A stretch of 64,000 nucleotides of DNA from an uncultured Sphingomonas sp. (lineage in GTDB: Bacteria; Pseudomonadota; Alphaproteobacteria; Sphingomonadales; Sphingomonadaceae): positions 1 through 64,000 of the forward strand of contig NZ_CAJYQD010000047.1 in NCBI RefSeq assembly GCF_913776855.1. The letters run 5' to 3'. Shown here piece by piece: positions 19,320 through 28,405 of the stretch; positions within the stretch are counted from its first letter, which is position 1; every line of letters begins with the position of its first letter. A program made the translations under genes and the position numbers. Under the pieces are notes generated by a model. That model made no database searches. It saw only the letters and a program-made list of their open reading frames with translations, and was not told the origin of the DNA.

Positions 19320-20258
19320 TCAAACGCCCAGCTTCGCCCGCAGGTCCGTGTCCGCGCCGCTCCAACCGGTGACGAACGCCGTCAGCTCGGCGTCATCGGC
19401 CGGAAGTTCGACCATCAGCGTGACCAGCTGATCGCCGCGCGTGCCGTCTTTCCGGTGGAATCCCCGCCCCTTGAGGCGCAGCGTCTTGCCCGACGTCGCA
19501 CCCTTGGGCACGCTCAGCATCACTGCGCCCTCGACGGTCGGCACGCGCACTTTTCCGCCCAGTACCGCTTCGGCTAGGTTGATCGGCAGGTCGACGCGCA
19601 CGTCGTCGCCATCGCGGGTATAGAAACGGTGCGGCTGCACTTCGACCGTGACGATCGCGTCGCCCGCGCCGCCGGGGCCGACATCGCCCTTGCCGGTCAG
19701 GCGCATCTGCGTACCGGTGTCGACGCCGGCGGGCAGCTTCAGGTCGATCGTCTTGCCATCGGCCAGCGTGATACGCTGCGGGCTGAGCTTCGCCGCATCC
19801 TCGAACGGCACCTGCAACCGATAGGCGACATTGCCGCCCTTTGGCTGCGGCCGCCGCCCGAAACCGCTGGCGAACCCACCGCCGCCGCCGCCGCGCCCGC
19901 CGAACAGCCCTTCGAAAATGTCCGAAAAATCGCCGCCCTGCCCTTCGGGACCCATATCGAACCCACCGCGTCCGCCGGGACCGGGACGGAAGCCGCCGGT
20001 GCCACCCCCGGCGCCGAAGCCGAACGGCGATGCCGGATTGCCGTCGCCATCGATCTCACCCCGGTCGAACCGCGCGCGCTTGTCCTTGTCGGTCAGCAGG
20101 TCATAGGCCTGCGTGACCTTGGTAAAGCGGTCGGACGCGGCCTTGTTGTCCTTGTTCCGGTCGGGGTGCAGTTCCTTGGCGAGCTTGCGATACGCCTTCT
20201 TGATGTCTGCTTCGGTCGCGCCGCGCGCGACGCCAAGGGTTGCATAGGGATCAGCCAT
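19320..20258 (-). CDS. DnaJ-family co-chaperone of the CbpA type (no zinc finger)
   Basis: A 312-residue protein. The J domain occupies residues 1-68 with the HPD motif (AKELHPDRNKDN). A long Gly/Phe-rich linker with GGRGGGGGGF follows, then two beta-barrel peptide-binding domains (FEDAAKLSPQRITL; PINLAEAVLGGKVRVP). There are no CxxCxGxG repeats, so it is CbpA-like rather than classical DnaJ. I chose the start MADPYATLG at 20258. It stimulates Hsp70 ATPase in the cytosol. It is first in a five-gene run ending with aroC. Confidence 0.92.
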   Translation of the reverse strand: MADPYATLGVARGATEADIKKAYRKLAKELHPDRNKDNKAASDRFTKVTQAYDLLTDKDKRARFDRGEIDGDGNPASPFGFGAGGGTGGFRPGPGGRGGFDMGPEGQGGDFSDIFEGLFGGRGGGGGGFASGFGRRPQPKGGNVAYRLQVPFEDAAKLSPQRITLADGKTIDLKLPAGVDTGTQMRLTGKGDVGPGGAGDAIVTVEVQPHRFYTRDGDDVRVDLPINLAEAVLGGKVRVPTVEGAVMLSVPKGATSGKTLRLKGRGFHRKDGTRGDQLVTLMVELPADDAELTAFVTGWSGADTDLRAKLGV

Positions 20259-20414
20259 GTCCCGGTAGCTAAGGCGCGCGGTCCGTGTCGGCAATGGCCT
20301 ATGCCGACGAAACGGAAGCAAAACGAACGGCGGTTCAACGTCGGTTCACGGCGGACGCGGCACCGGATGGCGTCGCCTGCGTTGGCAGCGCAATCGCTTA
20401 CCGGAGAATCCGCC

Positions 20415-21098
20415 ATGATCCATGCCCCGCTGTCGCGTCGCCGCATTATTGGCGGCGCTGCCCTGCTCCTTCCGGTCGCCCTGCTCGGCGGCTGTGCCAC
20501 GCCGCTGGGCAGCTACAGCGTGGAGGAAGGGGTCCGCCGCCTGCTCACTCTGTCCAGCCAGCGGGCGTTCGAACGGCTGATCCGTCCGGGCGGCTTCTAT
20601 GACGATCAGCTCACCCGCCTGACGCTGCCGGATACCGGCGGGCAGAACAATGTGCTGGCGGCCGTGCTGCGGACCAATGCGGTGCGCGGGCGGATCGCGA
20701 TGGCGCTGAACGACATTGCCGTCGATGCCGCCGATCGTGCCACGCCGGTCGTGCTGGATTCGATCCGCGGACTGACGCTGGCCGATGCCGTCGCGGTGCT
20801 GCGCGGCGGACCGACCGCCGCCACCGACCTGTTGGCGCAATCGGCACGCGGCGCGGTGATCGAGGCGATGTTCCCCGAATTTTCCAGCGGCCTGCGATCG
20901 GACGCGACCGAGATCCTGTCGGCGATCGTCACCGCGCAGACCGGCATCGACTATACTGCCATCGCCCGCAGCGCGGCGGACCAGGCGGGGAACGCGATCT
21001 TCCGCGCGATCGGGCGCGAGGAAGCGGCGATCCGCGCCGATCCGCGCCGCACCGGCGATCCGGTGCTGACCGCGCTGCTGCTCGGCACGGGCCGCTGA
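20415..21098 (+). CDS. DUF4197-family lipoprotein
   Basis: A 227-residue protein with a twin-arginine-like N-terminus (SRRRIIGG), a hydrophobic stretch and lipobox LLGGC (Cys27). The rest is a helical domain resembling DUF4197 (VEEGVRRLLTLSSQRAFERL, LNDIAVDAADRATPV). No enzymatic motifs are visible. It is probably anchored to the outer or inner membrane facing the periplasm. It is divergent from the dnaJ-like gene with a 156-bp shared promoter region. Confidence 0.8.
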   Translation: MIHAPLSRRRIIGGAALLLPVALLGGCATPLGSYSVEEGVRRLLTLSSQRAFERLIRPGGFYDDQLTRLTLPDTGGQNNVLAAVLRTNAVRGRIAMALNDIAVDAADRATPVVLDSIRGLTLADAVAVLRGGPTAATDLLAQSARGAVIEAMFPEFSSGLRSDATEILSAIVTAQTGIDYTAIARSAADQAGNAIFRAIGREEAAIRADPRRTGDPVLTALLLGTGR

Positions 21099-21144
21099 AC
21101 CGCGCGGGCTTGGCAAGGGGGCCGGGCGGGCGGATAAGCCGCCC

Positions 21145-22632
21145 ATGCCGACCCCCGCCCCGCCCGAACCCGAACTCGATGTCGCGATCATCGGTGCCGG
21201 CATCTCCGGCATCGACGCCGCATGGCACCTGCAACGGCGCTGCCCCGATCGAAGCTATGCGATCTTCGAGGCGCGCGGCGCGATCGGCGGGACCTGGGAC
21301 CTGTTCCGCTATCCGGGGGTCCGGTCCGATTCCGACATGCATACGCTGGGCTTCCCGTTCCGGCCGTGGCGCGGGGACAAGGCGATCGCCGATGGCGGCG
21401 ACATTCGCGACTATATCGCGGATACGGCCCGCGCCTTCGGCATCGACCGCCATATCCGTTTCCGCCATCGCATCGTCGCCGCCGACTGGTCGTCCGATAC
21501 CGCGCGCTGGACGCTGACCTGCGACGTCGATGGCGTGATGTCGAAGATCACCTGCCGCTTCCTGTTCATGGGTTGCGGCTATTACGACTATGCCGGCGGC
21601 CATGCGCCGGATTTCGAGGGACAGGCCGACTTTGCCGGGCGGATCGTCCACCCCCAGCATTGGCCGCAGGACCTCGATGTCGGAGGAAAGCGCGTGGCGG
21701 TGATCGGCAGCGGGGCGACCGCGGTGACGCTGGTCCCGGCACTTGCCGCACGCGGCGCGCAGGTGACGATGGTCCAGCGCTCGCCCAGCCACATCGTCGC
21801 GCAACCCTCACGCGACCGCGTTGCCCACTGGCTCTACCGCCTGCTGCCCGAATCGATCGCCGGGCGGCTCGCCCGGTGGAAGAGCGCGGGGCTGGGCCTC
21901 GCCGCCTACACCTTCGCCCGCAAATGGCCCCGCCGGATGGAGGCGCTGATCCTGAAGGGCGTCCGAGCCGAACTGCCCGACATGGCCGATGTCGACCGCC
22001 ACTTCACCCCGCGCTACGACCCGTGGGACCAGCGACTGTGCCTGGTGCCGGATGCCGACCTGTTCGCGGCGCTGCGCGACGGGTCGGCGACCATCGCTAC
22101 CGACACCATCCGCCGCTTCACCCCGAACGGCATCGAACTGGGGTCGGGCGCGCAGGTGGATGCCGACATCATCGTCACCGCCACGGGGCTGAAGCTGCAC
22201 CTGCTGGGCGGCATTCGGCTGCGGATCGACGGCGATCGCTTCGTTCCCGCCGATCACCTGATCTATCGGGGCATGATGGCGTCGGGCGTGCCCAACCTCG
22301 TGCTGGCGCTCGGCTACACCAATGCGTCGTGGACGCTGAAGATCGATCTGGTGTCGCGCCGCATGTGCCGGATGCTGAACCATATGCGGCGGCTCGGCTA
22401 CGACATCTGCACCCCCGCGCCGCCCGGCCCCGATGTCGAACGGCGCCCGCTGCTCGATTTCAGTTCGGGCTATGTCACCCGCGCCGCAGCGATCTCTCCG
22501 GCGCAGGGGTCGCGCGCGCCGTGGCGGCTGCGACAGAATTACTTTCTCGACTATGCGACGCTGCGCTTCGCATCGCTGGGCGACGGCGTCCTGCACTTCG
22601 CCCGGAGCGACCGGGAATCAGAGGACGCCTGA
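21145..22632 (+). CDS. Flavin-containing monooxygenase of the Baeyer-Villiger type
   Basis: A 495-residue FAD- and NADPH-dependent oxygenase. The FAD motif is AIIGAGISGIDA near 14-25. The fingerprint F163-A-G-R-I-V-H-P-Q-H-W-P174 matches the Baeyer-Villiger consensus. The NADPH Rossmann motif VIGSGATAV follows at about 186. It oxidises ketones to esters or lactones, or heteroatoms; the substrate is not deducible. No operon partner is seen. The 3' end overlaps the convergent cyclase gene by 15 bp. Confidence 0.9.
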   Translation: MPTPAPPEPELDVAIIGAGISGIDAAWHLQRRCPDRSYAIFEARGAIGGTWDLFRYPGVRSDSDMHTLGFPFRPWRGDKAIADGGDIRDYIADTARAFGIDRHIRFRHRIVAADWSSDTARWTLTCDVDGVMSKITCRFLFMGCGYYDYAGGHAPDFEGQADFAGRIVHPQHWPQDLDVGGKRVAVIGSGATAVTLVPALAARGAQVTMVQRSPSHIVAQPSRDRVAHWLYRLLPESIAGRLARWKSAGLGLAAYTFARKWPRRMEALILKGVRAELPDMADVDRHFTPRYDPWDQRLCLVPDADLFAALRDGSATIATDTIRRFTPNGIELGSGAQVDADIIVTATGLKLHLLGGIRLRIDGDRFVPADHLIYRGMMASGVPNLVLALGYTNASWTLKIDLVSRRMCRMLNHMRRLGYDICTPAPPGPDVERRPLLDFSSGYVTRAAAISPAQGSRAPWRLRQNYFLDYATLRFASLGDGVLHFARSDRESEDA

Positions 22633-25600
22633 CGCCTCGACCGCCACACGATCGTCCAGCACGACGCGATTCCGGCCGTCCCGCTTGGCCTGGTACAGTG
22701 CCAGATCGGCCCGGTGGAGCAGTTCGGCAGGCGGTGTCTCGCCGGTCGCCAGCGCGATCCCGCCGCTGACCGTCACCTGCACCGCGACGCCGTTCGCCAC
22801 GATCGGCGACTCCGCGACGGCGGTCCGTACCCGCTCGGTGGTCGCCAGCGCCTCTTGCGGCGACACGTCGGCGAACAGGATCGCGATCTCCTCGCCACCA
22901 TAGCGCGCCACCACATCGACCGCCCGCACGGCCCCCGCGATCCGGCCCGCGACCGCTTCGATCACCAGGTCGCCGACCTGATGCCCGTGCGCATCGTTGA
23001 TCCGCTTGAACAGGTCGATATCGAGCATTGCGACGACATAGGTTCGGCCGCTCTGCAACGCCGCCTCGCGGGCGGTGTCCAGCAACGCGATCATGGTACG
23101 CCGGTTGGCCAGCACGGTCAGCGGATCGGTGCTGGCCAGCAATTCCAGCCGGGCATTGGCCGCACGCAGCTCCTGCGTCTGCTGTCCGACGACCGTCTCC
23201 AGCATACGGGTCCTGCGGCGCAGCACGACCGTCCGTAGCTGGACGATCCCGACGATCGCCAGCACCGCGATCGCCAGCAACGCCAGCCGGACCCACCACC
23301 ATTCATGCCACGCCCGCGCGACGATCAGGTCGAGCCGGGTCGTGACGACGCGGGGATGCACGCCCGGAATTTGCGCCTGCAGTTCAAGGATATAGGCACC
23401 ACCGGGCAGGTTGGTATAGATCGCCGTCGCCGGGCTGGCCTGCGGAATTTCCACCCAGTCCTGATCGAACCCGCGCAGGCGGTAGCGATAGCGTATCTCC
23501 TCCGGCGCGGCATAATCGCTGAGTGCAAAGGCGATGCGGATGCCATGGCCATCGGACCGGATCGTCCGCGACCCGGTGCGCGGATCAAAGGGGACGATGC
23601 GGCCATCCTCCTCGATCTCGCTGGGCGCCAGCACCGGCGCCGCCACCGGGTGCAGGGTCAGCATCCGTTCCGGTCGCAGGACCAGCAACCCGCCGGTACC
23701 CCCGAACAACACGTCGCCGGCCTGGGTGATCGCCGTCACCCGCTGGCTGAACGAATCGGTGGTCAGCCCGTCGCGGCGGCTGACGGCCAGGACCTTTTCG
23801 TGGCGCGGATCGATCACCGAAACGCCGCTGGCACCGGTTGCCCAGATGCGGCCGGCATGATCGACCTGCACCGCCGCGACATTGTCGTTGGCCAGGCCCC
23901 GCGCCTCGTTGATCGCGTGGAAGCGCCAGCGCTGCCCCCTGAACTGGCCGCGTGCGACCCCGCCATAGGTGCCGACCCACAACGTATCACCCAGCGGCAG
24001 GATCGACCCGGTATAGTTTTGCGGCAGGCTGGCCGGATCGGCCGGGTCGTTGCGATAGGTGACGAAGCGGCCGGTTGCCGGATCGAACCAGTTGATCCCG
24101 CGCGGCGTCGCCAGCCACACGCCCCCGCCCGGCGCCGCAACGATATTGATGACTTCGTTGTTGGCCAGCGACGCATTGTTGCCGGGGACATGGCGATAGC
24201 GTTGCATCCGCCGGGTCCGCTCGTCCCACACGAACAGCCCCTTGTATGTGCCGATCAACAGCCGCTGGTCCTGGCGCAGCATCGAAATGACCGGGAGGTC
24301 GCCCAGGTCGGGCACCGGCAGCGACCGTTCGGCCAGCGTCTCCGGATCGATCTGCACGATGCCGCGTCCGCCGGCCAGGATCGTCCCGTCGGGGTTCTCT
24401 GCGAACGCCTTGATGTCCTGTCCGGCATGGGCACCATCCAGCCGCAGGTGCCGCACCACGCCGTCCGCCCGATCGATCCGGTCGATCATGCCGTTGCTCA
24501 TCCCGACCCAGATCCGGTCGCGGCGGTCGACCATCAGTCCGCGGACGTTGCGATCGGACAGCGAGTGCCGTGGATTGGGCATTGCATTGCCGATGGTGAA
24601 GATTCCGTCGATCCGCGGGTCGGTATGCGATGCGCCGACCTCGGTCGCGGCCCATAGCCGGCCGGTACGATCGATCGTCAGGTCGCGCACGGTATCCCCG
24701 GCCAGCGAACCGGGATTGCCCTGGATGTTGCGCATCGACCGCACCGAGAACGCACCCTGCGTCGCGATGCGCAGCACGCCCACCCCGTCCGTCCCGACCC
24801 ATACCACGCCGTCCGGCCCGATCGCGAAGGCGCGGATCGTGCGATGCGCGATCTGCGGCGCGCCGCCCGACAGCGCCGCCGGCTGGACGAAGCGTCCACC
24901 CGGCAACTGCACGAAGATGCCGTGCGACCCCGTTCCGACCCACAGCCGCCCCGCCATGTCGCGGGTGATGGCCCATACGTCGCCGATGTCGGGCGTCGCG
25001 ACGGCGGCAAACTCGCCTTTCCCGCGGCGAAGGACGAACAGGCCGTTTTCGCCGCCGGCATAGAGCGTTCCGTCGGCATCGCGATGCACCGCGAACGCCC
25101 CCTCGGCCAGCGCGTTGCCCGGTCCGGCCACCGGGTCCACCCGGTCGCGCGCCGCATCATAGCGGAACACGCCCTGGTCCGATGCGATGAACGCCCCGCC
25201 CCGCCCGTCCGGCTCGATCGCCATGATGCGGGTTCCCAGCCCCACCCCCTTCGCCCCGGCCAGGGGCACGAAACGGTTGGAAGACGGATCGAACCGCACC
25301 AGCCCGCCGACATTGGTGCCGACCAGCACGCCGCCACGCGGCAGTTCGAGCAGCGACCGGATATAATTGTCGGGCAGCCCGCCGGGCGCGCCGATAGTCT
25401 GGCGAAACACCCGCAACCGCTGCCCGTCATAGCGCGCCAGCCCGCCGCGCGTGCCGATCCACATCAGCCCGTCGCTGCTCTGCACGATCGCCGTCGCCGT
25501 CGCGTGGTGCAGCCCCGCATCGCCATCCAGCGTCTGGAACCACGGCGTGCGCCACGTCGCCCATGCATCGGGCATCGACGATGCCGAAGCGCTCCATGGA

Positions 25601-25644
25601 AGCATTCCCAGCACGAGCAGGATCAAGAGGACGAGGGGTCGCAT
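22618..25644 (-). CDS. Periplasmic two-component-type propeller / Y_Y_Y / GGDEF diguanylate cyclase
   Basis: A 1008-residue transmembrane protein. A signal peptide (LVLLILLVLGML) is followed by a large periplasmic beta-propeller with repeats such as GLMWIGTRGGLARYD, VWVGTDGVGVLRI and IWVGMSNGMIDRID, then a Y_Y_Y-like domain (YRYRLRGFDQDWVEI), one membrane helix, a coiled segment, and a C-terminal GGDEF domain with active site YGGEE and an RxxD inhibitory site (RAVD) five residues before it. It makes cyclic-di-GMP in response to an extracytoplasmic signal. I chose the ATG at 25644 because a GGAA lies at proper distance; 25650 is possible. Confidence 0.9.
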   Translation of the reverse strand: MRPLVLLILLVLGMLPWSASASSMPDAWATWRTPWFQTLDGDAGLHHATATAIVQSSDGLMWIGTRGGLARYDGQRLRVFRQTIGAPGGLPDNYIRSLLELPRGGVLVGTNVGGLVRFDPSSNRFVPLAGAKGVGLGTRIMAIEPDGRGGAFIASDQGVFRYDAARDRVDPVAGPGNALAEGAFAVHRDADGTLYAGGENGLFVLRRGKGEFAAVATPDIGDVWAITRDMAGRLWVGTGSHGIFVQLPGGRFVQPAALSGGAPQIAHRTIRAFAIGPDGVVWVGTDGVGVLRIATQGAFSVRSMRNIQGNPGSLAGDTVRDLTIDRTGRLWAATEVGASHTDPRIDGIFTIGNAMPNPRHSLSDRNVRGLMVDRRDRIWVGMSNGMIDRIDRADGVVRHLRLDGAHAGQDIKAFAENPDGTILAGGRGIVQIDPETLAERSLPVPDLGDLPVISMLRQDQRLLIGTYKGLFVWDERTRRMQRYRHVPGNNASLANNEVINIVAAPGGGVWLATPRGINWFDPATGRFVTYRNDPADPASLPQNYTGSILPLGDTLWVGTYGGVARGQFRGQRWRFHAINEARGLANDNVAAVQVDHAGRIWATGASGVSVIDPRHEKVLAVSRRDGLTTDSFSQRVTAITQAGDVLFGGTGGLLVLRPERMLTLHPVAAPVLAPSEIEEDGRIVPFDPRTGSRTIRSDGHGIRIAFALSDYAAPEEIRYRYRLRGFDQDWVEIPQASPATAIYTNLPGGAYILELQAQIPGVHPRVVTTRLDLIVARAWHEWWWVRLALLAIAVLAIVGIVQLRTVVLRRRTRMLETVVGQQTQELRAANARLELLASTDPLTVLANRRTMIALLDTAREAALQSGRTYVVAMLDIDLFKRINDAHGHQVGDLVIEAVAGRIAGAVRAVDVVARYGGEEIAILFADVSPQEALATTERVRTAVAESPIVANGVAVQVTVSGGIALATGETPPAELLHRADLALYQAKRDGRNRVVLDDRVAVEASGVL

Positions 25645-25689
25645 TGCCATTTCCGGCAGCAAACCTCGCAGAAGCTGGTTTAAACAGGC

Positions 25690-26562
25690 TTAACGCTGGT
25701 TATGATTCAGAGCGGTATCGCGCGCCAGCCGCACCGCCCCGTCCAACGGATCGCCCAGCGGCGGGCACAGATGCGCCGCCGTCCGCACGCGCAACCATGG
25801 CTGCAACCGGGGGGCCAGCCCGCCGACCAGCGTACAGCGCGCGACGCCCCGCGCCACGATCGTCTCGACAAAGCGTTCGACATGGCCCGCCGCATCCTCG
25901 ACGATCGACCGGGCGATAGGATCGTCGGCATCGGCATGGTCCATCACGATCGGTGCCAGCGCGCCGTAATCGCGTGGGGAGGCGGTTGCCATCCACGCCA
26001 CCGCCTGCAGCACGTCGTGGCCGAATCGCGCCGCGACGGCATCGGCCAGCGGCGTCCGCCGCGTCCGTCCGTCCAGCGCGCGCAGCGCGTGGCGCACCGC
26101 GCTCAGCCCCAGCGCCGCCCCGCTCCCCTCGTCCGACACCGGAAAGCCATAGCCGCCCAGCGCGACCTCCTGCCCGTCGATCCGCAGCAACGCCGCGCTG
26201 CCGGTGCCCAGGATCAGGATCGCACCATCCCCGCCGCCATGCGCGCCCAGATGCGCGACCTGCGCATCGCTCGCCAACGCGACGGAGGCGACACCGAAAT
26301 CGGTGGCCTCCAACGCGGCGCGAATGCCGGGGCGTCGGATGCCGGCAATGCCCATGCCGACGCGCACCTGCGCCCGTTCAGGCGGCGACAATCCGGCCGT
26401 GGCCTGTCCGATGACGTCGGACAGCACGCCGCGCAGCGCGTCGATGCCGATGCCGGCATTGGCCGCCCCCGCCTGCCCCGCCCCGATTTCCCGACCGCTC
26501 CCGTCGACCAGTCGCGCGCGGCAATGGCTGCCGCCGGCATCGATGCCCAGGGTGAACGTCAC
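25690..26562 (-). CDS. BadF-type sugar kinase, probable GlcNAc/MurNAc kinase
   Basis: A 290-residue actin-fold kinase of the BadF/BadG/BcrA/BcrD ATPase family. The N-terminal phosphate loop is LGIDAGGSHCRARL; the later motifs ILILGTGSAALLR and GGYGFPVSDEGSG are those of N-acetylglucosamine kinases. The GTG start at 26562 overlaps the stop of the D-lactate dehydrogenase as GTGA, with a GGGAGGGGGAGG ribosome-binding site, so the two are tightly coupled. Phosphorylation of GlcNAc or MurNAc fits a coupled D-lactate oxidase, because MurNAc breakdown releases D-lactate. Substrate is inferred. Confidence 0.82.
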   Translation of the reverse strand: MTFTLGIDAGGSHCRARLVDGSGREIGAGQAGAANAGIGIDALRGVLSDVIGQATAGLSPPERAQVRVGMGIAGIRRPGIRAALEATDFGVASVALASDAQVAHLGAHGGGDGAILILGTGSAALLRIDGQEVALGGYGFPVSDEGSGAALGLSAVRHALRALDGRTRRTPLADAVAARFGHDVLQAVAWMATASPRDYGALAPIVMDHADADDPIARSIVEDAAGHVERFVETIVARGVARCTLVGGLAPRLQPWLRVRTAAHLCPPLGDPLDGAVRLARDTALNHNQR

Positions 26563-28253
26563 GCCTCCCCCTCCCACTGCCGCGCGCGCGACGTGTGACC
26601 GATACCGGGGTTCAGCTGGTTGCGCGGATCGAGGTCGCGATAGAAGCCGGCCAGCGCCGGTCCGGCATGATACAGATGCCCGACATTATGCTCCGCCGGA
26701 TATTTCGCGCCCACCGCGTCCAGCCGGTCCCACAGCGCATGTTCGAACGCCAGCGGGTCCGCACCTTTCCGCACGATATAGTCGCGGTGGAACACATGGC
26801 AGAAGAAATGCCCGTAATAGAGCGTATCGACCACCTGCCCGCCCAGCTCGTCCGGCAGCACCTCTGCCCAGTCACGGGTGTTGCGCGGCAGGGCGACGTC
26901 CAGCGCGACGATGTCCTCCACCCGGTCGGCATGGACCGCGCGATACCGCACCGCCGCCCCCGCCGCGACGAAGCGGTGGAGGAACGCCTTGGCCGATTCC
27001 TCGGCCGAACATTCGAACCATGCGTCGGGCAACAGCGTGTCGAGCAGCGCCGCGGTCGCAGGTGCGTCGGCCGCCGGCATCTTCAGCAGCAGATGATGTT
27101 CGAACCGGTCGCGAAACGCGCGCATCCGCCGGGGCAGGTGATCGCCCAGCAGGCTGCCCGCCCGCTGCAATACCCGATCGCTCAGGTTGCGTACGAACCG
27201 CCCGGTCACGCCATCGACCCACGCCTTGGCCGCGAACAGGCGCGGCAGCCGGTCGGTGCCCAGCCGCTCGATCGCGCGGAACGTGTCGCGGCCATAACGA
27301 TCGGCGATGTCGAACGCCCCGCGATGCATATATTCGCCCGCGATCGGCAACGCCGCGAACGCGGCGAGCATCGTCCGGCGCAACTCGGTCAGCCGGTCGG
27401 GATCGTTCGTCCCGATATAGAAGGTAACCGTCGCATCCTCTCGCGCGAACGTGTCCAGCCGCACCGCGAACACGATCAGCTTGCCCGCACTTCCCGCCGC
27501 TTCGAACAGGCAGCGCGGGTCGGCATTGAACCGCGCCGGAACCGCGCTGTCGATGTCGCGGACATGGGTGACGTAGCGATGGTCGTGCGCCGGCCGGTCC
27601 GCTGCCGGATCGACATCGGCGGCGGTGAAGTCGCCCCGGTCCAGCCGCCTCAGCACCACCTCCGGATCGTCGCCCAGCGCGATGCCCAGATGGTTGACCA
27701 GCCGCAACGTGCCGTCCGCGCCGACGCGGCCGAACAGTGCCAGTTCGGTATAGGCCGGCCCCCGCCGGATCAGCGACCCGCCCGAATTGTTGCAGACCCC
27801 GCCGACCACCGACGCGCCCAGGCACGACGACCCGATCACCGAATGCGGCTCCCGCCCCAGTGGCCGCAGCGCCGCCTCGAGGCCGTAGAGCGTGGTGCCC
27901 GGCAGGCACACGACCTGCGCGCCACCGCCCAGCAGATGCAGCCGGTCGAGCCGCGTCGTGCTGATGATGACCAGCCCGCCGGGATAGTCGTCGCCGTCCG
28001 GGGTCGACCCGCCGGTCAGCCCGGTATTCGACGCCTGCATCAGGATCGATACGTCGGCGGCGACGCACGCCTGCGCCACGCGCCACAATTCGACCAGCGT
28101 GGCGGGCCGCACCACCGCGATCGCCGCGCCGCCACCGGTCCGATACCCCTGCCGGAACCGCGCGGTCCGGCGCGGATCGGTCAGCACGTGCCGCCGCCCG
28201 ACTGCGGCGCGCAGTCGGGCGATCAGTTGTCCGGTTGCCGAAGAGTCCGTCAT
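26559..28253 (-). CDS. dld: Quinone-dependent D-lactate dehydrogenase (Dld type)
   Basis: Oxidises D-lactate to pyruvate and passes electrons to the respiratory quinone at the inner membrane. The 564-residue FAD protein has the PCMH-type FAD-binding region (MQASNTGLTGGSTPDG; IGSSCLGASVVGGVCNNSGG) and a long C-terminal membrane-binding and cap region ending GHTSRARQW, in line with the roughly 570-residue E. coli Dld. The start MTDSS at 28253 was chosen because the extension upstream runs into the REP-type element. It is coupled to the amino-sugar kinase, which suggests D-lactate from MurNAc as the substrate source. Confidence 0.92.
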   Translation of the reverse strand: MTDSSATGQLIARLRAAVGRRHVLTDPRRTARFRQGYRTGGGAAIAVVRPATLVELWRVAQACVAADVSILMQASNTGLTGGSTPDGDDYPGGLVIISTTRLDRLHLLGGGAQVVCLPGTTLYGLEAALRPLGREPHSVIGSSCLGASVVGGVCNNSGGSLIRRGPAYTELALFGRVGADGTLRLVNHLGIALGDDPEVVLRRLDRGDFTAADVDPAADRPAHDHRYVTHVRDIDSAVPARFNADPRCLFEAAGSAGKLIVFAVRLDTFAREDATVTFYIGTNDPDRLTELRRTMLAAFAALPIAGEYMHRGAFDIADRYGRDTFRAIERLGTDRLPRLFAAKAWVDGVTGRFVRNLSDRVLQRAGSLLGDHLPRRMRAFRDRFEHHLLLKMPAADAPATAALLDTLLPDAWFECSAEESAKAFLHRFVAAGAAVRYRAVHADRVEDIVALDVALPRNTRDWAEVLPDELGGQVVDTLYYGHFFCHVFHRDYIVRKGADPLAFEHALWDRLDAVGAKYPAEHNVGHLYHAGPALAGFYRDLDPRNQLNPGIGHTSRARQWEGEA

Positions 28254-28278
28254 GCAATCCCGTCCGCCACACTCATCC

Positions 28279-28368
28279 GTACCCCGGCGAAGGCCGGGGT
28301 CCAGTTGGGGGACCTCCGTCATCTACGGAAAATCCTTGCCAACTGGACCCCGGCCTTCGCCGGGGTAC
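28279..28368. repeat. 90-bp inverted-repeat (REPIN-like) element, copy 1
   Basis: Opens with TACCCCGGCGAAGGCCGGGG and ends with its inverse (CCCCGGCCTTCGCCGGGGTA); inner sides CCAGTTGG and CCAACTGG continue the symmetry around a variable centre of about 30 bp. It has the same length as the copies at 35587 and 39987. It lies between dld and the 3' end of the TonB receptor gene. Confidence 0.85.
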
Positions 28369-28405
28369 GGCATCTCGACTTACGCCAGATCCTGTAAACG
28401 GCCCA

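Noticed and set aside
26595..28397. 600-codon plus-strand frame opposite dld
   Set aside because: Shadow of the D-lactate dehydrogenase coding strand with no conserved motif.
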